A stretch of 64,000 nucleotides of DNA from Craurococcus roseus (lineage in GTDB: Bacteria > Pseudomonadota > Alphaproteobacteria > Acetobacterales > Acetobacteraceae): the NCBI RefSeq assembly GCF_039523795.1, contig NZ_BAAAFZ010000011.1, forward strand, positions 1-64,000, written 5' to 3'. Position numbers and translations under genes: made by a program. Of the stretch, positions 27,073 to 35,483 are shown in pieces. Each line of letters begins with the position of its first letter. Within the stretch, counting starts at the first letter, position 1. The notes below the pieces were generated by a model. It did not search any database. It was not told the DNA's origin and was given only the letters and a program-made list of their open reading frames with translations.

Positions 27073-27090
27073 GACCGGCACGGGCCGGTC
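27073..27090. terminator. hairpin between phasin and receptor genes
   Basis: GACCGGC (27073-27079) pairs with GCCGGTC (27084-27090) around a 4-base loop; on the plus strand it is followed within ten bases by CCCTTTT, a weak U-tract. It separates the convergent phasin gene and the amino-acid type receptor gene. Confidence 0.5.
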
Positions 27091-27092
27091 CT

Positions 27093-28286
27093 TCAGCCCT
27101 TTTGCAGACGGTCGATCGCCCGGAACGTGCCGTCCGGCCCGATGGTGGTGAGGAAGACCCGGTCCGAGCCCTGGTTGTCGCCGGCGCCGTACTTCAGGAC
27201 GAAGCCGTCGATGTCGAAGGGCGCGCCGCCCAGGATGGCGTTGAGGAACGCTTCGCGCGTGGGCGCGCCGTCCAGGCGGCCGAGGGCGGCGGCGGCGAGG
27301 CGGCCGACCAGGTAGCCTTCCAGCGACACGAAACCGGGCTTGGCGTCCGGCTCGACGGCCTTCAGCGCGTCCTGGTACCGCTTGACGGCCGGGATTGAGG
27401 GATCGCGGGGAAAGGGCACCACCTGGGTGACCGCCACGCCGGGGCCGGCTTCGCCCAATTCGGCGGCGAGGGCGTCGCTGCCGACGAAGGAGATGACCAC
27501 GAAGGCGGCGTTCATCCGGGCCTGCTTGGCTTGCCGGATGAACTCGGCGCAGGGCTTGTAGGTGCCGACCAGCACGACGGCCTCGGGCTTCTCCTTCTGG
27601 ATGGCGGCCAGCCCGGCCTCCACCGCGACGGTGTTGCGCTCGTAGGTGCCTTCCGCGGCGACCCGGAGGTTGCGTTTGCCCAGGGCGAGCTTGACTCCGG
27701 ACAGGCCGGCCTGTCCGAAGGAGTCGTTCTGGTAGAACACGGCGATCTTGGTAGCGCCGAGATCCTTGGTCAGCCGCTCGACCATGACCTCCGTTTCTTG
27801 GAAATAAGAGGCGCGGAGGTTGACGACGTTGTCCAGCAGCGCGTCGCGGAGGAACTCGGCGCCCGTGAAGGGGCCGATGAACGGGACCTCGGCCTCGCCC
27901 GCGACCGGCTGCGCCGCCGACGACGTCGGGGTGCCGACCGGGCCGACCAGCGCGAAGACGCGGTCCTTCTCGATCAGCTCGCGGGTCGCCGCGGCCGAAC
28001 GCGGCGGCTCGTAGCCGTCGTCCTTGGAGACGAGTTCCAGCTTGCGGCCCTTGACGCCGCCTGCGCGGTTGGCTTCCGCAAAGGCCGCGAGGATGCCTTG
28101 GCGCATGCCCGTGCCCAGCGCCGAAGCGGGGCCGCCGAGCGCCGCCGCTTGGCCGAACAGGATGCGGTCGGCGGTGNNNNNNNNNNNNNNNNNNNNNNNN
28201 NNNNNNGCGGCCCGGGCGCGGAAGCCCAGTGCGCCGGCGGCGCCGCAGGCGGCCAGGGCGGTGGTGAGGAGGGAACGACGAAGCAT
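27093..28286 (-). CDS. branched-chain amino acid-type ABC receptor (Peripla_BP_6), contains gap
   Basis: About 397 residues including a 30-base N run (28177-28206) near the signal peptide. Signal MLRRSLLTTALAACGAAGAL; the mature part begins near DRILFGQAAALGGPASALG, then NRAGGVKGRKLELVSKDDGYEP, FALVGPVGTPTSSAAQPVA and FYQNDSFGQAGLSGVKLAL, typical of LivJ-like type I periplasmic proteins. The gap keeps frame. CAGGAGA lies before the ATG. No LivHMGF transporter is nearby. Family members bind amino acids, amides or aromatic compounds; the ligand is unknown. Confidence 0.88.
   Translation of the reverse strand: MLRRSLLTTALAACGAAGALGFRARAXXXXXXXXXXXTADRILFGQAAALGGPASALGTGMRQGILAAFAEANRAGGVKGRKLELVSKDDGYEPPRSAAATRELIEKDRVFALVGPVGTPTSSAAQPVAGEAEVPFIGPFTGAEFLRDALLDNVVNLRASYFQETEVMVERLTKDLGATKIAVFYQNDSFGQAGLSGVKLALGKRNLRVAAEGTYERNTVAVEAGLAAIQKEKPEAVVLVGTYKPCAEFIRQAKQARMNAAFVVISFVGSDALAAELGEAGPGVAVTQVVPFPRDPSIPAVKRYQDALKAVEPDAKPGFVSLEGYLVGRLAAAALGRLDGAPTREAFLNAILGGAPFDIDGFVLKYGAGDNQGSDRVFLTTIGPDGTFRAIDRLQKG
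28177..28206. other. assembly gap (30 N)
   Basis: Run of unknown bases inside the N-terminal region of the branched-chain type receptor gene, in an Ala-rich, high-GC stretch. Its length is a multiple of three and keeps the frame. Confidence 0.99.
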
Positions 28287-28444
28287 CGGGTTCTCCTGTA
28301 CGCCGGGCGGCGCGGGCGCTGTCGCCAGCGGCGCGGCGTGCCCGGCAGAGATTGGTGTGTTGTCGAAGAGGCTCGGATCACGTCGGGGACGGGCCAAGCC
28401 CCATGCGCGTGGACCGCGCATGGAGCCGCGCAGCGACGCCCCGC

Positions 28445-29503
28445 TCACCCCTTCCAGAGAGGCGCGCCGTCCGCTCCCCGCACGGAGCCCCACGCCTCGC
28501 GGACGGCCTTGGCCACGGCGTCCGGGAGCGGGGCGTTGCCGCCGCGGGCCGCGATCTCGCCGCCGTTCTTCAGGGACCAGTCGAAGAACTTGAGCGCGCC
28601 GCGTACGCCCTCGACCCGCTCCGCCAACGGCTCCACGGGCACGAAGGCGAAGCCCGGCCCGGCGATCGGCCACACGGCCGGGCCGTCGAGGTCGACCGTG
28701 TCCGCGGCGAAGCCCCGCGCACCCCAGTCCGCCACGGAGGCGGCGGCGCGGAGGCTCGCCGCCTCCGGCTTCACGAAGGCGCCGGAGCGGTTGCGGAGCT
28801 GCGCGGCGGCGAGCCGCTTCGACACCGCGAAAGCGTTGGTGACGTAGCCGATGGCGCCCGGAGTCGCCTGCACCGCCTCGGCGACGCCCTCGTTCATGTG
28901 CCCGCCCTTGCCCACGGGCCAGAGCACCACGCTGCCCGCGCGCGGGCCGCCGTCGCGCCACGTCTCGGACGCGCGCGACAGGAAGGTGGTGGCGAGCAGG
29001 GTCGTGCCGGAGATGTCGCTCCGGTAGACGGGCGCGACCGCGAGGTCGGGCAGGCGCAGGCCGGGGTTGTGCTCCGCCAGCTTGGGGTCGTTCCAGCGCT
29101 TGATCCGGCCGAGGTAGAGGTCGGCGATGGCGTCGCCCGTCAGCTTCAGTTGGTCGACCGCGACCCCGGGCAGGTTCGCGGTGAAGACCACCGCGCCCAG
29201 CATGGTCGGGAACTGGACGAGGCGGAGGTTGCGGAGGCGGCCGGCCGACATGGGCATGGCGGTGGCAGAGAAGTCCACCTCGCCGTTGACTACCTTGGCC
29301 ACGCCATCGTTCGTGCCCGCCGCGTCGTAGCTCACCCGGGCGCCGGTGGGCGCCTTTGCGGCCTCGCTCCACGCGGCAAGGGTTTGCACGGAGAAGCCGG
29401 CGCCGGCTCCCTTGACCTGGCCCTCCTGCGCGAAGGCCGGACGAGCGAGGAGGTGCGCGCCGGCGATCGTGCCGAAGGCCCAAAGGAAGGAACGTCTGTG
29501 CAA
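28445..29503 (-). CDS. second PstS-like orphan receptor (TTG start)
   Basis: A 352-residue paralogue of the receptor beginning at 24633. Signal peptide HRRSFLWAFGTIAGAHLLA to AFAQ, then VKGAGAGFSVQTLAAW, TNDGVAKVVNGEVDFSA, LGRIKRWNDPKLAEHNPGL, the SDISGTTLLATTFLS binding loop and GAIGYVTNAFAV. No ATG fits: the best start is a TTG with AGGAGA seven bases upstream, giving an N-terminus aligned with MHLRRRSFL of the paralogue. No permease genes. It is separated from the paralogue by proC, tetR, phasin and a receptor, so this is an old dispersed pair rather than a fresh tandem copy. Confidence 0.85.
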   Translation of the reverse strand: MHRRSFLWAFGTIAGAHLLARPAFAQEGQVKGAGAGFSVQTLAAWSEAAKAPTGARVSYDAAGTNDGVAKVVNGEVDFSATAMPMSAGRLRNLRLVQFPTMLGAVVFTANLPGVAVDQLKLTGDAIADLYLGRIKRWNDPKLAEHNPGLRLPDLAVAPVYRSDISGTTLLATTFLSRASETWRDGGPRAGSVVLWPVGKGGHMNEGVAEAVQATPGAIGYVTNAFAVSKRLAAAQLRNRSGAFVKPEAASLRAAASVADWGARGFAADTVDLDGPAVWPIAGPGFAFVPVEPLAERVEGVRGALKFFDWSLKNGGEIAARGGNAPLPDAVAKAVREAWGSVRGADGAPLWKG

Positions 29504-29876
29504 GTGATCTTCTCCTGTGGCGTGGCCTTTCTCCGCCGAGCCGGCTGAACAAGCCACTACGTTAACTGTTCGAAATATCTCACCGTCGAGGCGCGGGTTC
29601 CAGCTTTTTTCACGCGAAAAGTTTACTTTTTTGCCTCGAAGGTCTCGCCTTTCGCTACGCGTTGGTCGGGGCGTCCAGCCAAGGCGGCACCAGCAAGCTC
29701 CCGTTCCGGCCACGATCACATTTGGATGGCTGGCCGGCGCAAGTGAGCGCACTACGCTTTCTCGGCCGCCCGCCGCCGTCGCTTGGCGAGACCCGCGACG
29801 CAGGCCGGGCGCCCGCAACGGGCCGCGCCGGGCTGGCCCTAAAGGCGCGGCGGGGTGTCCTCAGGCCGCGTGCGCG
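29504..29876. other. non-coding stretch upstream of the second PstS-like gene
   Basis: I see no credible gene here; the frames that stay open have no supporting composition. It contains the probable promoter of the minus-strand PstS-like gene: an AT-rich block with the inverted repeat AAAAGT-TT-ACTTTT (29617-29630) beside a run of T (29604-29610). The remainder near 29640-29876 shows no structure I could interpret. Confidence 0.5.
29604..29635 (-). promoter_or_regulatory. AT-rich palindrome upstream of the PstS-like gene
   Basis: Perfect 6-base arms AAAAGT and ACTTTT around a TT centre, flanked by T/A runs; shares GAAAAAAGC and AAAGTAAA (minus strand) with the upstream region of the first PstS-like gene. 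Likely promoter or operator, with no known consensus matched. Confidence 0.35.
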
Positions 29877-30119
29877 TCAGTAGGCGTTCGCCATCTCGCC
29901 AGAAGTCGGTTCGACCGGCAGGCAGACCAAGCGGGCACCAGCAGGCGCGACCAGGGTCGCCGCCGCCCGCTCACAGGAAACCGCGTCGGGGTAGGTGCGG
30001 AAGCCCACGGTCGGCGTGTTCAGCGAGGCCGGGGCAGAGGCGGTTGCCGAAGCGTCGGAAGAGAGAGCCGGGCCGGCCAGCATGGCAACGGTAGCAGCGA
30101 CAATGACGAAGTCGGGCAT
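29877..30119 (-). CDS. small secreted hypothetical protein
   Basis: Eighty residues with a clear signal peptide (MPDFVIVAATVAMLAGPALS), an Ala/Ser-rich linker, and a short domain TVGFRTYPDAVSCERAAATL with LVCLPVE containing two cysteines that could form a disulfide. GGAG lies about ten bases before the ATG. No family recognised, but similar short periplasmic proteins with one Cys pair are frequent in Acetobacteraceae. It precedes the PstS-like gene's promoter region on the same strand; no functional link is evident. Confidence 0.6.
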   Translation of the reverse strand: MPDFVIVAATVAMLAGPALSSDASATASAPASLNTPTVGFRTYPDAVSCERAAATLVAPAGARLVCLPVEPTSGEMANAY

Positions 30120-30310
30120 GTGCTTGGAACTCCATGCGCCCCGGTCTGAGCGGAGCGCATGGAACCTACTATGCGCGCTTGGCAGTTTTCAAACAGTAGT
30201 TGATTGTCATAGTCGGATAATCGCTTTTTGAGCAGAATCTCAGCAAAACGAGCCCGATTTCTGCAACGCCGGTGCTATTTCGGACCGCCGCTTCGCCCCG
30301 GAAGCGGACC

Positions 30311-31207
30311 TCAATCCCCGCCCGGCCCCGTCGGCAGCATCACCCACAACGGCCCCGGCGCGTCCACGACTTCCACCGGCAACATGCCCGCCGGATCGCC
30401 GTCCGCCTGCACCGGGACAGGGCCTGCCGAGGCGCCCAGCCGGACCCGCGCCGCGCGCCGGATCTCCACGCCCGGCAGGCGCGGCAGCAGGTCCAGCGGC
30501 AACGCCGCGCCGTAGAGCGCCGCCCGCGCCGGGCCGCCGCCGCGGAACAGCGCCACCTGGAAGCCGGGCTCGCCGGGCGCCGCGTCGGGCGCCAGCAGGT
30601 GCCGCCCGGCGTAGAGGCGGCCCTTGGTGACGATCGCGCTCACCACCGCCTCCGGCTCGGCGTCGTCCAGCGCGGCCGCGAAGCGCGGGAAGGGGTAGCG
30701 GACCAATTCCTTCGCGGCCTGCGCCACGTAGGCCGCCTTGCCGACCCGGCGCTTCAGCGAAAGGTCGAGGTTCGCCACCACCGCGGCGTCGAAGCCGGCG
30801 CCCACCATCTGCACGAACAGCCGCGAGGAGCCGTCGCCGAAGCGCGCCGAACCCGGGCGCAGCACGGCGGCGCGCCCCGCCGTCAGCACGCGCGCCGCGT
30901 TCTCGGGGCCGGGCGGCAGGCCGAGCTCCCAGGCGAGCACGTTGGCCGTGCCGAAGGGCAGGATGCCGAGCAGCGCCGCGGAACCGGCCAATCCGCTCGC
31001 CACTTCCGCGATGGTTCCGTCGCCGCCAGCGGCGACCACCATCCCCACGCCGCGGCCCGCCGCGTCGCGCGCCAGTTCCGTGGCGTGCCCGGGGCGGGCG
31101 GTCTCGGCCACGTCCGGCCGCAGCCCTTGCAGGCCGAGCGCTTCGAGGGCCCGCGCCAAGCGGCGCCGGCGGCGCCCGCCGGCGGCCGGGTTGAACACGA
31201 TCAGCAT
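30311..31207 (-). CDS. diacylglycerol kinase-fold lipid kinase (YegS/LCB5-like)
   Basis: A 298-residue lipid kinase. The nucleotide-binding loop GGDGTIAEVASGL is at about residues 61-73, preceded by VFNPAAGGRRRRRL at the N-terminus and followed by LLGILPFGTANVLAWELGLP; these three blocks define the DAGK catalytic family. It probably phosphorylates a diacylglycerol, sphingoid or other lipid. It diverges (246 bases) from an LpxH-like phosphoesterase gene followed by a glycosyltransferase, hinting at a shared lipid pathway. Confidence 0.88.
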   Translation of the reverse strand: MLIVFNPAAGGRRRRRLARALEALGLQGLRPDVAETARPGHATELARDAAGRGVGMVVAAGGDGTIAEVASGLAGSAALLGILPFGTANVLAWELGLPPGPENAARVLTAGRAAVLRPGSARFGDGSSRLFVQMVGAGFDAAVVANLDLSLKRRVGKAAYVAQAAKELVRYPFPRFAAALDDAEPEAVVSAIVTKGRLYAGRHLLAPDAAPGEPGFQVALFRGGGPARAALYGAALPLDLLPRLPGVEIRRAARVRLGASAGPVPVQADGDPAGMLPVEVVDAPGPLWVMLPTGPGGD

Positions 31208-31453
31208 GGGGCGCGGCGGTACATCATCCCGTGTGAAGCGCGCGTGACGGTCGCGTTGCGCGGCAGTGACGTATTGAGCGATCTGGTATCACCCTTTTGC
31301 GCGTCATAGAAGATTCATCGCCCAAGACGCCCTGTCCAGAGTAGTGCGGCGCCGAAAACCCCCGGCGAATCGGCAGCCGACCGCGGCGCCGCCCTTGCCG
31401 GTCCCGAAGCCGGACGCCCCGGAAGCCGGGGCGAGCGAGGGCGAGAGCGCGCG

Positions 31454-32266
31454 ATGACGACAATCGGTGTGAAGCGCCGGTACCGGACCATCTTCCTTTC
31501 CGACATCCACCTCGGCACCCGCGGGTGCCGCGCCGACTTCCTCCTGGACTTCCTCCGGCGCACCGAATGCGACCGCCTCTACCTGGTGGGCGACATCGTG
31601 GACGGGTGGCGGCTCCGCAAATCCTGGCATTGGACGGAATCCTTCGACGACGTGCTGCGCCACGTCCTCGGCATGGCGAAGCGCGGCACCGAGGTGGTCT
31701 ACATCCCCGGCAACCACGACGAGATGTTCCGCGCCTGGCTCGGGCTCGAAGTCGCCGGCGTGAAGCTCCAGCGCGAGGCCGTCCACCGGACGGCCGACGG
31801 GCGGCGCCTGCTCGTCATCCACGGCGACGAGTTCGACGGCGTGATCCGCTACGCCAAGTTCCTCGCCTTCCTGGGCGACTGGGCCTACGACTGGGCGCTG
31901 ACGCTGAACCGCTGGTTCAACGCGGCGCGGCGCCGCCTCGGCTACCCCTACTGGTCGCTGTCGCAGTGGCTGAAGCAGCAGGTGAAGAGCGCGGTGAAGG
32001 CGATCGACCGCTTCGAAACGGCGTTGGCCAACGAGGCGAAGCGGCGCGGCCTAGACGGCGTGGTGTGCGGCCACATCCACCACGCCGAGATGCGCGAGGT
32101 GGGCGGCGTGCTCTACGTGAACGACGGCGACTGGGTGGAAAGCTGCACCGCGCTGGTGGAGCACGCGGACGGGCGGCTCGAACTCGTGGACTGGGCCAAG
32201 GAGAACGCCCTGTCCTTCCCGCAGGCGCCCGCCGCCCCCGCGCGCCGCGCCGCCGCGGCGGCTTGA
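31454..32266 (+). CDS. LpxH-like metallophosphoesterase (UDP-2,3-diacylglucosamine pyrophosphatase family)
   Basis: A 270-residue calcineurin-fold phosphoesterase. All five metal motifs are visible: LSDIHLGTRG, LVGDIVDGW, PGNHDEMF, VIHGDEFDG and GHIHHAEM, ending in NDGDWVESCTALVEH. This is the LpxH/YbbF-like group; but alphaproteobacteria often use LpxI for lipid A, so this paralogue may hydrolyse another phosphoester, such as a phospholipid head group. A 41-base tandem duplication covers its stop codon and the region upstream of the next gene. A glycosyltransferase follows directly. Confidence 0.88.
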   Translation: MTTIGVKRRYRTIFLSDIHLGTRGCRADFLLDFLRRTECDRLYLVGDIVDGWRLRKSWHWTESFDDVLRHVLGMAKRGTEVVYIPGNHDEMFRAWLGLEVAGVKLQREAVHRTADGRRLLVIHGDEFDGVIRYAKFLAFLGDWAYDWALTLNRWFNAARRRLGYPYWSLSQWLKQQVKSAVKAIDRFETALANEAKRRGLDGVVCGHIHHAEMREVGGVLYVNDGDWVESCTALVEHADGRLELVDWAKENALSFPQAPAAPARRAAAAA

Positions 32267-32344
32267 CGGGAGCCTCCCGCGTGCCGTTGGACGCGGCGGC
32301 GGCTTGACGGGAGCCTCCCGCGTGCCGTTGGACGCGGCGGCGGC
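32255..32344. repeat. 41-base tandem direct duplication across a stop codon
   Basis: A perfect 41-base unit is repeated back to back (32255-32295 and 32296-32336) and partly continues (to 32344). The unit includes the end and TGA of the LpxH-like gene. Only the first TGA is in frame, so the protein is unaffected; the second copy lengthens the spacer before the glycosyltransferase. It looks like a recent slippage or a duplication artefact. Confidence 0.9.
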
Positions 32345-32363
32345 GCCGTCGAGCGGACCGGCG

Positions 32364-33389
32364 ATGGCGGAGTCGGGCGGCGGCCTGCGCCTGCTGATGG
32401 TGAGCGACGCCTGGACGCCGCAGGTGAACGGTGTGGTCCGCACCCTGTCCACCGTTTCCGCCCTGTTGCGCCGCCGCGGCGACGCGGTGGAGGTGGTGGG
32501 GCCCGAACGCTTCCGCACGGTGCCGACGCCGAGCTACCCCGAGATCAGGCTGGCGGTGCGCCCGCGCGCCGCGCTGGCGCGGATGGCCGACGCCTTCGCG
32601 CCCACCGCCGTCCACGTCGCCACCGAAGGCCCGCTCGGCTGGGCCATGCGCGCGATCTGCCTGGCGCGCGGCTGGCCCTTCACCACCTCCTTCCACACCA
32701 AGTTCCCGGAGTACCTGCACGCGCGCACCGGCATCCCGCCGCGCTTCGCCTGGGCGGTGCTCCGGCGCTTCCACGAGAGCGGCGCCGGCACCTTCGCCGC
32801 CACGCCCAGCCTGCGCGAGGAGCTGGCGCTGCGCGGCTTCACCAAGGTCCGCGCCTGGACCCGCGGCGTGGACCTCGACCTGTTCCGCCCGGAGCCGCGC
32901 GACCCGTGGGAGGGGCTGCCGCGCCCCGTGTTCCTCTACGCCGGCCGGGTGGCGGTGGAGAAGAACATCGAAACCTTTCTCCGCCTCGACCTGCCCGGCT
33001 CCAAAGTGGTGGTGGGCGACGGGCCGCAGCGGCGGGCGCTGCAAGCGCGCTTCCGGTCGGCGCACTTCGCCGGCTGGCGCCAGGGCGAAGCGCTCGCCGC
33101 GGCCTACGCAGGCGCCGACGTGTCCGTGTTCCCGTCGCGCACCGACACCTTCGGTTTGGTGATCCTGGAAGCGATGGCCTGCGGCACGCCGGTCGCGGCC
33201 TATCCGGTGACGGGGCCGCTCGACGTCATCGCCGGAAGCGGCGCCGGGGTGCTGGACGAGGATCTCGGCCGCGCCGCCAAGGCGGCGCTGGAGTGCGACC
33301 GCGCGCGCTGCCGCGCCCACGCCGAGAGGTACTCCTGGGAGGCCTGCGCCGAAGCTTTCCGCCAGCAGCTAGTGCCGGTCCGGAGTTGA
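32364..33389 (+). CDS. GT4-family glycosyltransferase
   Basis: A 341-residue GT-B glycosyltransferase. N-terminal LLMVSDAWTPQVNGVVRTL is the PimB/SqdX/MshA-like acceptor-domain signature; the donor domain has FLYAGRVAVEKNIETFL and the nucleotide-sugar motif VFPSRTDTFGLVILEAMACGTPV. The related members glycosylate lipid acceptors (diacylglycerol or phosphatidylinositol). I chose the ATG giving MAESGGGLRLL, with GAGCGGA upstream; an earlier TTG lies in the duplicated segment. Together with the LpxH-like phosphoesterase and the divergent lipid kinase, it could make a membrane glycolipid. Confidence 0.88.
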   Translation: MAESGGGLRLLMVSDAWTPQVNGVVRTLSTVSALLRRRGDAVEVVGPERFRTVPTPSYPEIRLAVRPRAALARMADAFAPTAVHVATEGPLGWAMRAICLARGWPFTTSFHTKFPEYLHARTGIPPRFAWAVLRRFHESGAGTFAATPSLREELALRGFTKVRAWTRGVDLDLFRPEPRDPWEGLPRPVFLYAGRVAVEKNIETFLRLDLPGSKVVVGDGPQRRALQARFRSAHFAGWRQGEALAAAYAGADVSVFPSRTDTFGLVILEAMACGTPVAAYPVTGPLDVIAGSGAGVLDEDLGRAAKAALECDRARCRAHAERYSWEACAEAFRQQLVPVRS

Positions 33390-33398
33390 GCGGAGGCG

Positions 33399-33435
33399 GC
33401 GGCGCGAAGCGAGGGCGGCCGGCCCTTCGCGCCGC
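33399..33435. terminator. hairpin between GT4 and RTX genes
   Basis: GCGGCGCGAAG (33399-33409) pairs perfectly with CTTCGCGCCGC (33425-33435), 15-base loop. It sits ten bases past the stop of the glycosyltransferase gene and 73 bases before the stop of the convergent RTX/DUF4214 gene, as expected for a bidirectional stop. Confidence 0.55.
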
Positions 33436-33507
33436 GCCGCCCCTGCCCCACCGAAACTCCCTGAACGGAGCCTCCGTCTATTACCCCGGCGAGGGCTTAA
33501 CGCGTCG

Positions 33508-34872
33508 TCAAACGAAAGCGATGCCGTCTGACACGTAAGGGAGGACCTTCGCGGTCGCCTCGCCCGAAAAGGCGAAGGCGTCCACCACCTCCGCCCGGCC
33601 GACGCGGCCGGCGTCCAGCCCGCCGGCCCAGAAGGCCAAGCCCTCCGGGTCCGCGGCCCGGTCCAGGACGTTCTGGTACAGGAGGTCCACGAAGGCCGCG
33701 TTGGTCGTGGCGCCGCCGTACTTCGCCCCGAACTCGGCCGAGCCGACGAGCGCCGTTTCCAACTGCCGCGTCGTCACGGCGCGCGATTCCAACGCGTTGG
33801 TCCAGAAGGCCAGCCCGGCGGCATCGGGCGGTCGGTCGAGCGTGGCCAGGTAGACACGCGCCACCGCGACCGCGTCCGGGTCCGGCGCCCAAACGCCGCC
33901 GGCGAGGGCGGGGGCGGTCGCCGCCTTGAACTCGGCGGAGTCGGAAAAGCCCAGCACCACGTCGGGCCGCGCCAAGGCGCCGCCGTTGAGGCCGCCGACC
34001 CAGTAGTCCAGCCCCGTCGCGTCCGGCGCCCGGCCTAGCACGTTCTGGTACAGCAGGGTCACGAAGCCCGCGTTGTCCGGCGCGCCGTAGCGTTGGGCGA
34101 ATTCGGCGGAGGCGGTGAAGCCGGCGGCCACCGCCCTGGTCGAGGTCGCGCCCGCTTCCAGCGCCGCGGACCACTCGCCCAGGCCGATCGGGTCCGCCGG
34201 GCGGCCGAGCGTGGCGAGGTAGAGCCGGTACACGCCCGCGCCGAAGCCGTCCGGGCCGAAATACAGCGTCCCGTCCAAGGAGCGCACGGCCTCGATGGAC
34301 AGGAGGGCGTCCACGCCTTCCGGGCCGGTCAACGCGCCGGCCACCGTGGGGTCGGACACCGCCACCTGGCGCCGCAGCGCGGCGGTCGCGGCCGTGTCGA
34401 CGCCGTCGCCGCCGGACATGGTGTCGTTGCCGGGGCCGCCCACCAGCCGGTCGTTGCCGGGGCCGCCTTCCAGCCTGTCGTTCCCGGCGCCGCCGAAGGC
34501 CAGGTCGTTCCCGGCGTACCCAAGCAGCACGTCGTTCCCGGCGGAGCCGACCATCACGTCGTCGCCCCTGAACGCGATGCCGTAGAAGGCTTGCAGGTCG
34601 CCGCGCCCGATGAGGTCGAACGCCACGGCGGCGTCCACCGACAGCCCCGTGATCGCGAGGTCCGGGGCGTTGCCGGTGAGGTTGGTGATTGACGCCAGGG
34701 TGCCGCCCTGAATGGAGCCTTGCCTCGTGTAGGTGAAGGCGCCGTCGTAGAAGGTGGTCGTTTCGCCGTCGCTGACGGCGATGCGGCTGGCGCTCGCTTC
34801 CGTCACGAACCCTTCGAAGGACTCCGTCCCCGCCGCGATGTCCTCCGGCGTGTACAACACCAACTGCGCCAA
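33508..34872 (-). CDS. secreted RTX calcium-binding protein with DUF4214 repeats (TTG start)
   Basis: A 454-residue acidic protein. After an N-terminal domain (MAQLVLYTPEDIAAGTESFE) come five RTX nonapeptide-like units (GNDVLLGYA, GNDLAFGGA, GNDRLEGGP, GNDRLVGGP, GNDTMSGGD) at about residues 105-155, then three DUF4214 modules with recurring YLATLGRPAD, FAQRYG and VLGRAPDATGLDYW. No N-terminal signal peptide, as usual for type I secretion substrates. Start: TTG with GGGGAGG six bases upstream, better than any ATG. No type I exporter is in the window. Such proteins are usually exported and bind calcium; DUF4214 role is not established. Confidence 0.82.
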   Translation of the reverse strand: MAQLVLYTPEDIAAGTESFEGFVTEASASRIAVSDGETTTFYDGAFTYTRQGSIQGGTLASITNLTGNAPDLAITGLSVDAAVAFDLIGRGDLQAFYGIAFRGDDVMVGSAGNDVLLGYAGNDLAFGGAGNDRLEGGPGNDRLVGGPGNDTMSGGDGVDTAATAALRRQVAVSDPTVAGALTGPEGVDALLSIEAVRSLDGTLYFGPDGFGAGVYRLYLATLGRPADPIGLGEWSAALEAGATSTRAVAAGFTASAEFAQRYGAPDNAGFVTLLYQNVLGRAPDATGLDYWVGGLNGGALARPDVVLGFSDSAEFKAATAPALAGGVWAPDPDAVAVARVYLATLDRPPDAAGLAFWTNALESRAVTTRQLETALVGSAEFGAKYGGATTNAAFVDLLYQNVLDRAADPEGLAFWAGGLDAGRVGRAEVVDAFAFSGEATAKVLPYVSDGIAFV

Positions 34873-35483
34873 CCGTGCCTCCCCGTCCCGTGGCCCAGCG
34901 GCCTTTAAAGAAGATCTGGTGTCGAGTCCCCCCTTTTGTTCAGGGCCGAGCACACGTTCCGCCACGCGCGCGGGGCATGCCCGGAACGCTCGACCCCGCG
35001 CGCGAAAGGCGGGGCCATCACGGATGCAAACTGCCCGCTTTGCGGCGCCGGCCCAGGCCTCGCGGGCGGTGATGAAGCAGCAGGGCGCCGATTTCGCCGA
35101 CCCGCCGCTGGCGCACACCGACAGGGGCGGGGTGACAGGCGGCGACGGCGACCAAGACCTCCGAAGCGCTCGGCACCGCCCGCGCGCCGCCACCCGCATG
35201 GCTTGGCCGGGACGGCGCCGGACGCCGCTTGCGCGAGCCGGAGACCGGCCGAGGGCAAGCGTCCAAAGGGCCGGCGGCATGCGCGCGGGGCGCGGCCGGT
35301 TCCGGTTGGAGGCCGCTCCCGTCCCCCGATTGGAGAAAGCGCTGGAGCCATGAGCCGTGCGGCAAGCACAGCGAGGCGGCAAGACCGTGAGACAGCAAGG
35401 AGGCGGGGCGGACGCCCGGGCCGCCCCTCCCGCCCCGGCCCGCGCCGTGGTAGGGCCTCCGTCCCCGCCATGCCCCCACCCCC
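34873..35483. other. 611-base gene-poor region
   Basis: No convincing gene on either strand. The open frames are Arg/Pro/Gly-rich with no start signals or family features. It holds the ribosome site and promoter of the minus-strand RTX gene, including an AT-rich patch near 34910 (CCTTTAAAGAAGAT), and the upstream region of the plus-strand acyltransferase gene. A degraded gene remnant cannot be excluded. Confidence 0.5.

Noticed and set aside
34400..34560. DNA-level repeats in the RTX gene considered as a structural repeat array
   Set aside because: They encode the GND-type calcium-binding nonapeptides and need no other explanation.
34873..35483. Several open frames of 150-250 codons in the gene-poor stretch
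   Set aside because: Low-complexity Arg/Pro/Ala translations on both strands, no ribosome sites and no recognisable domain.
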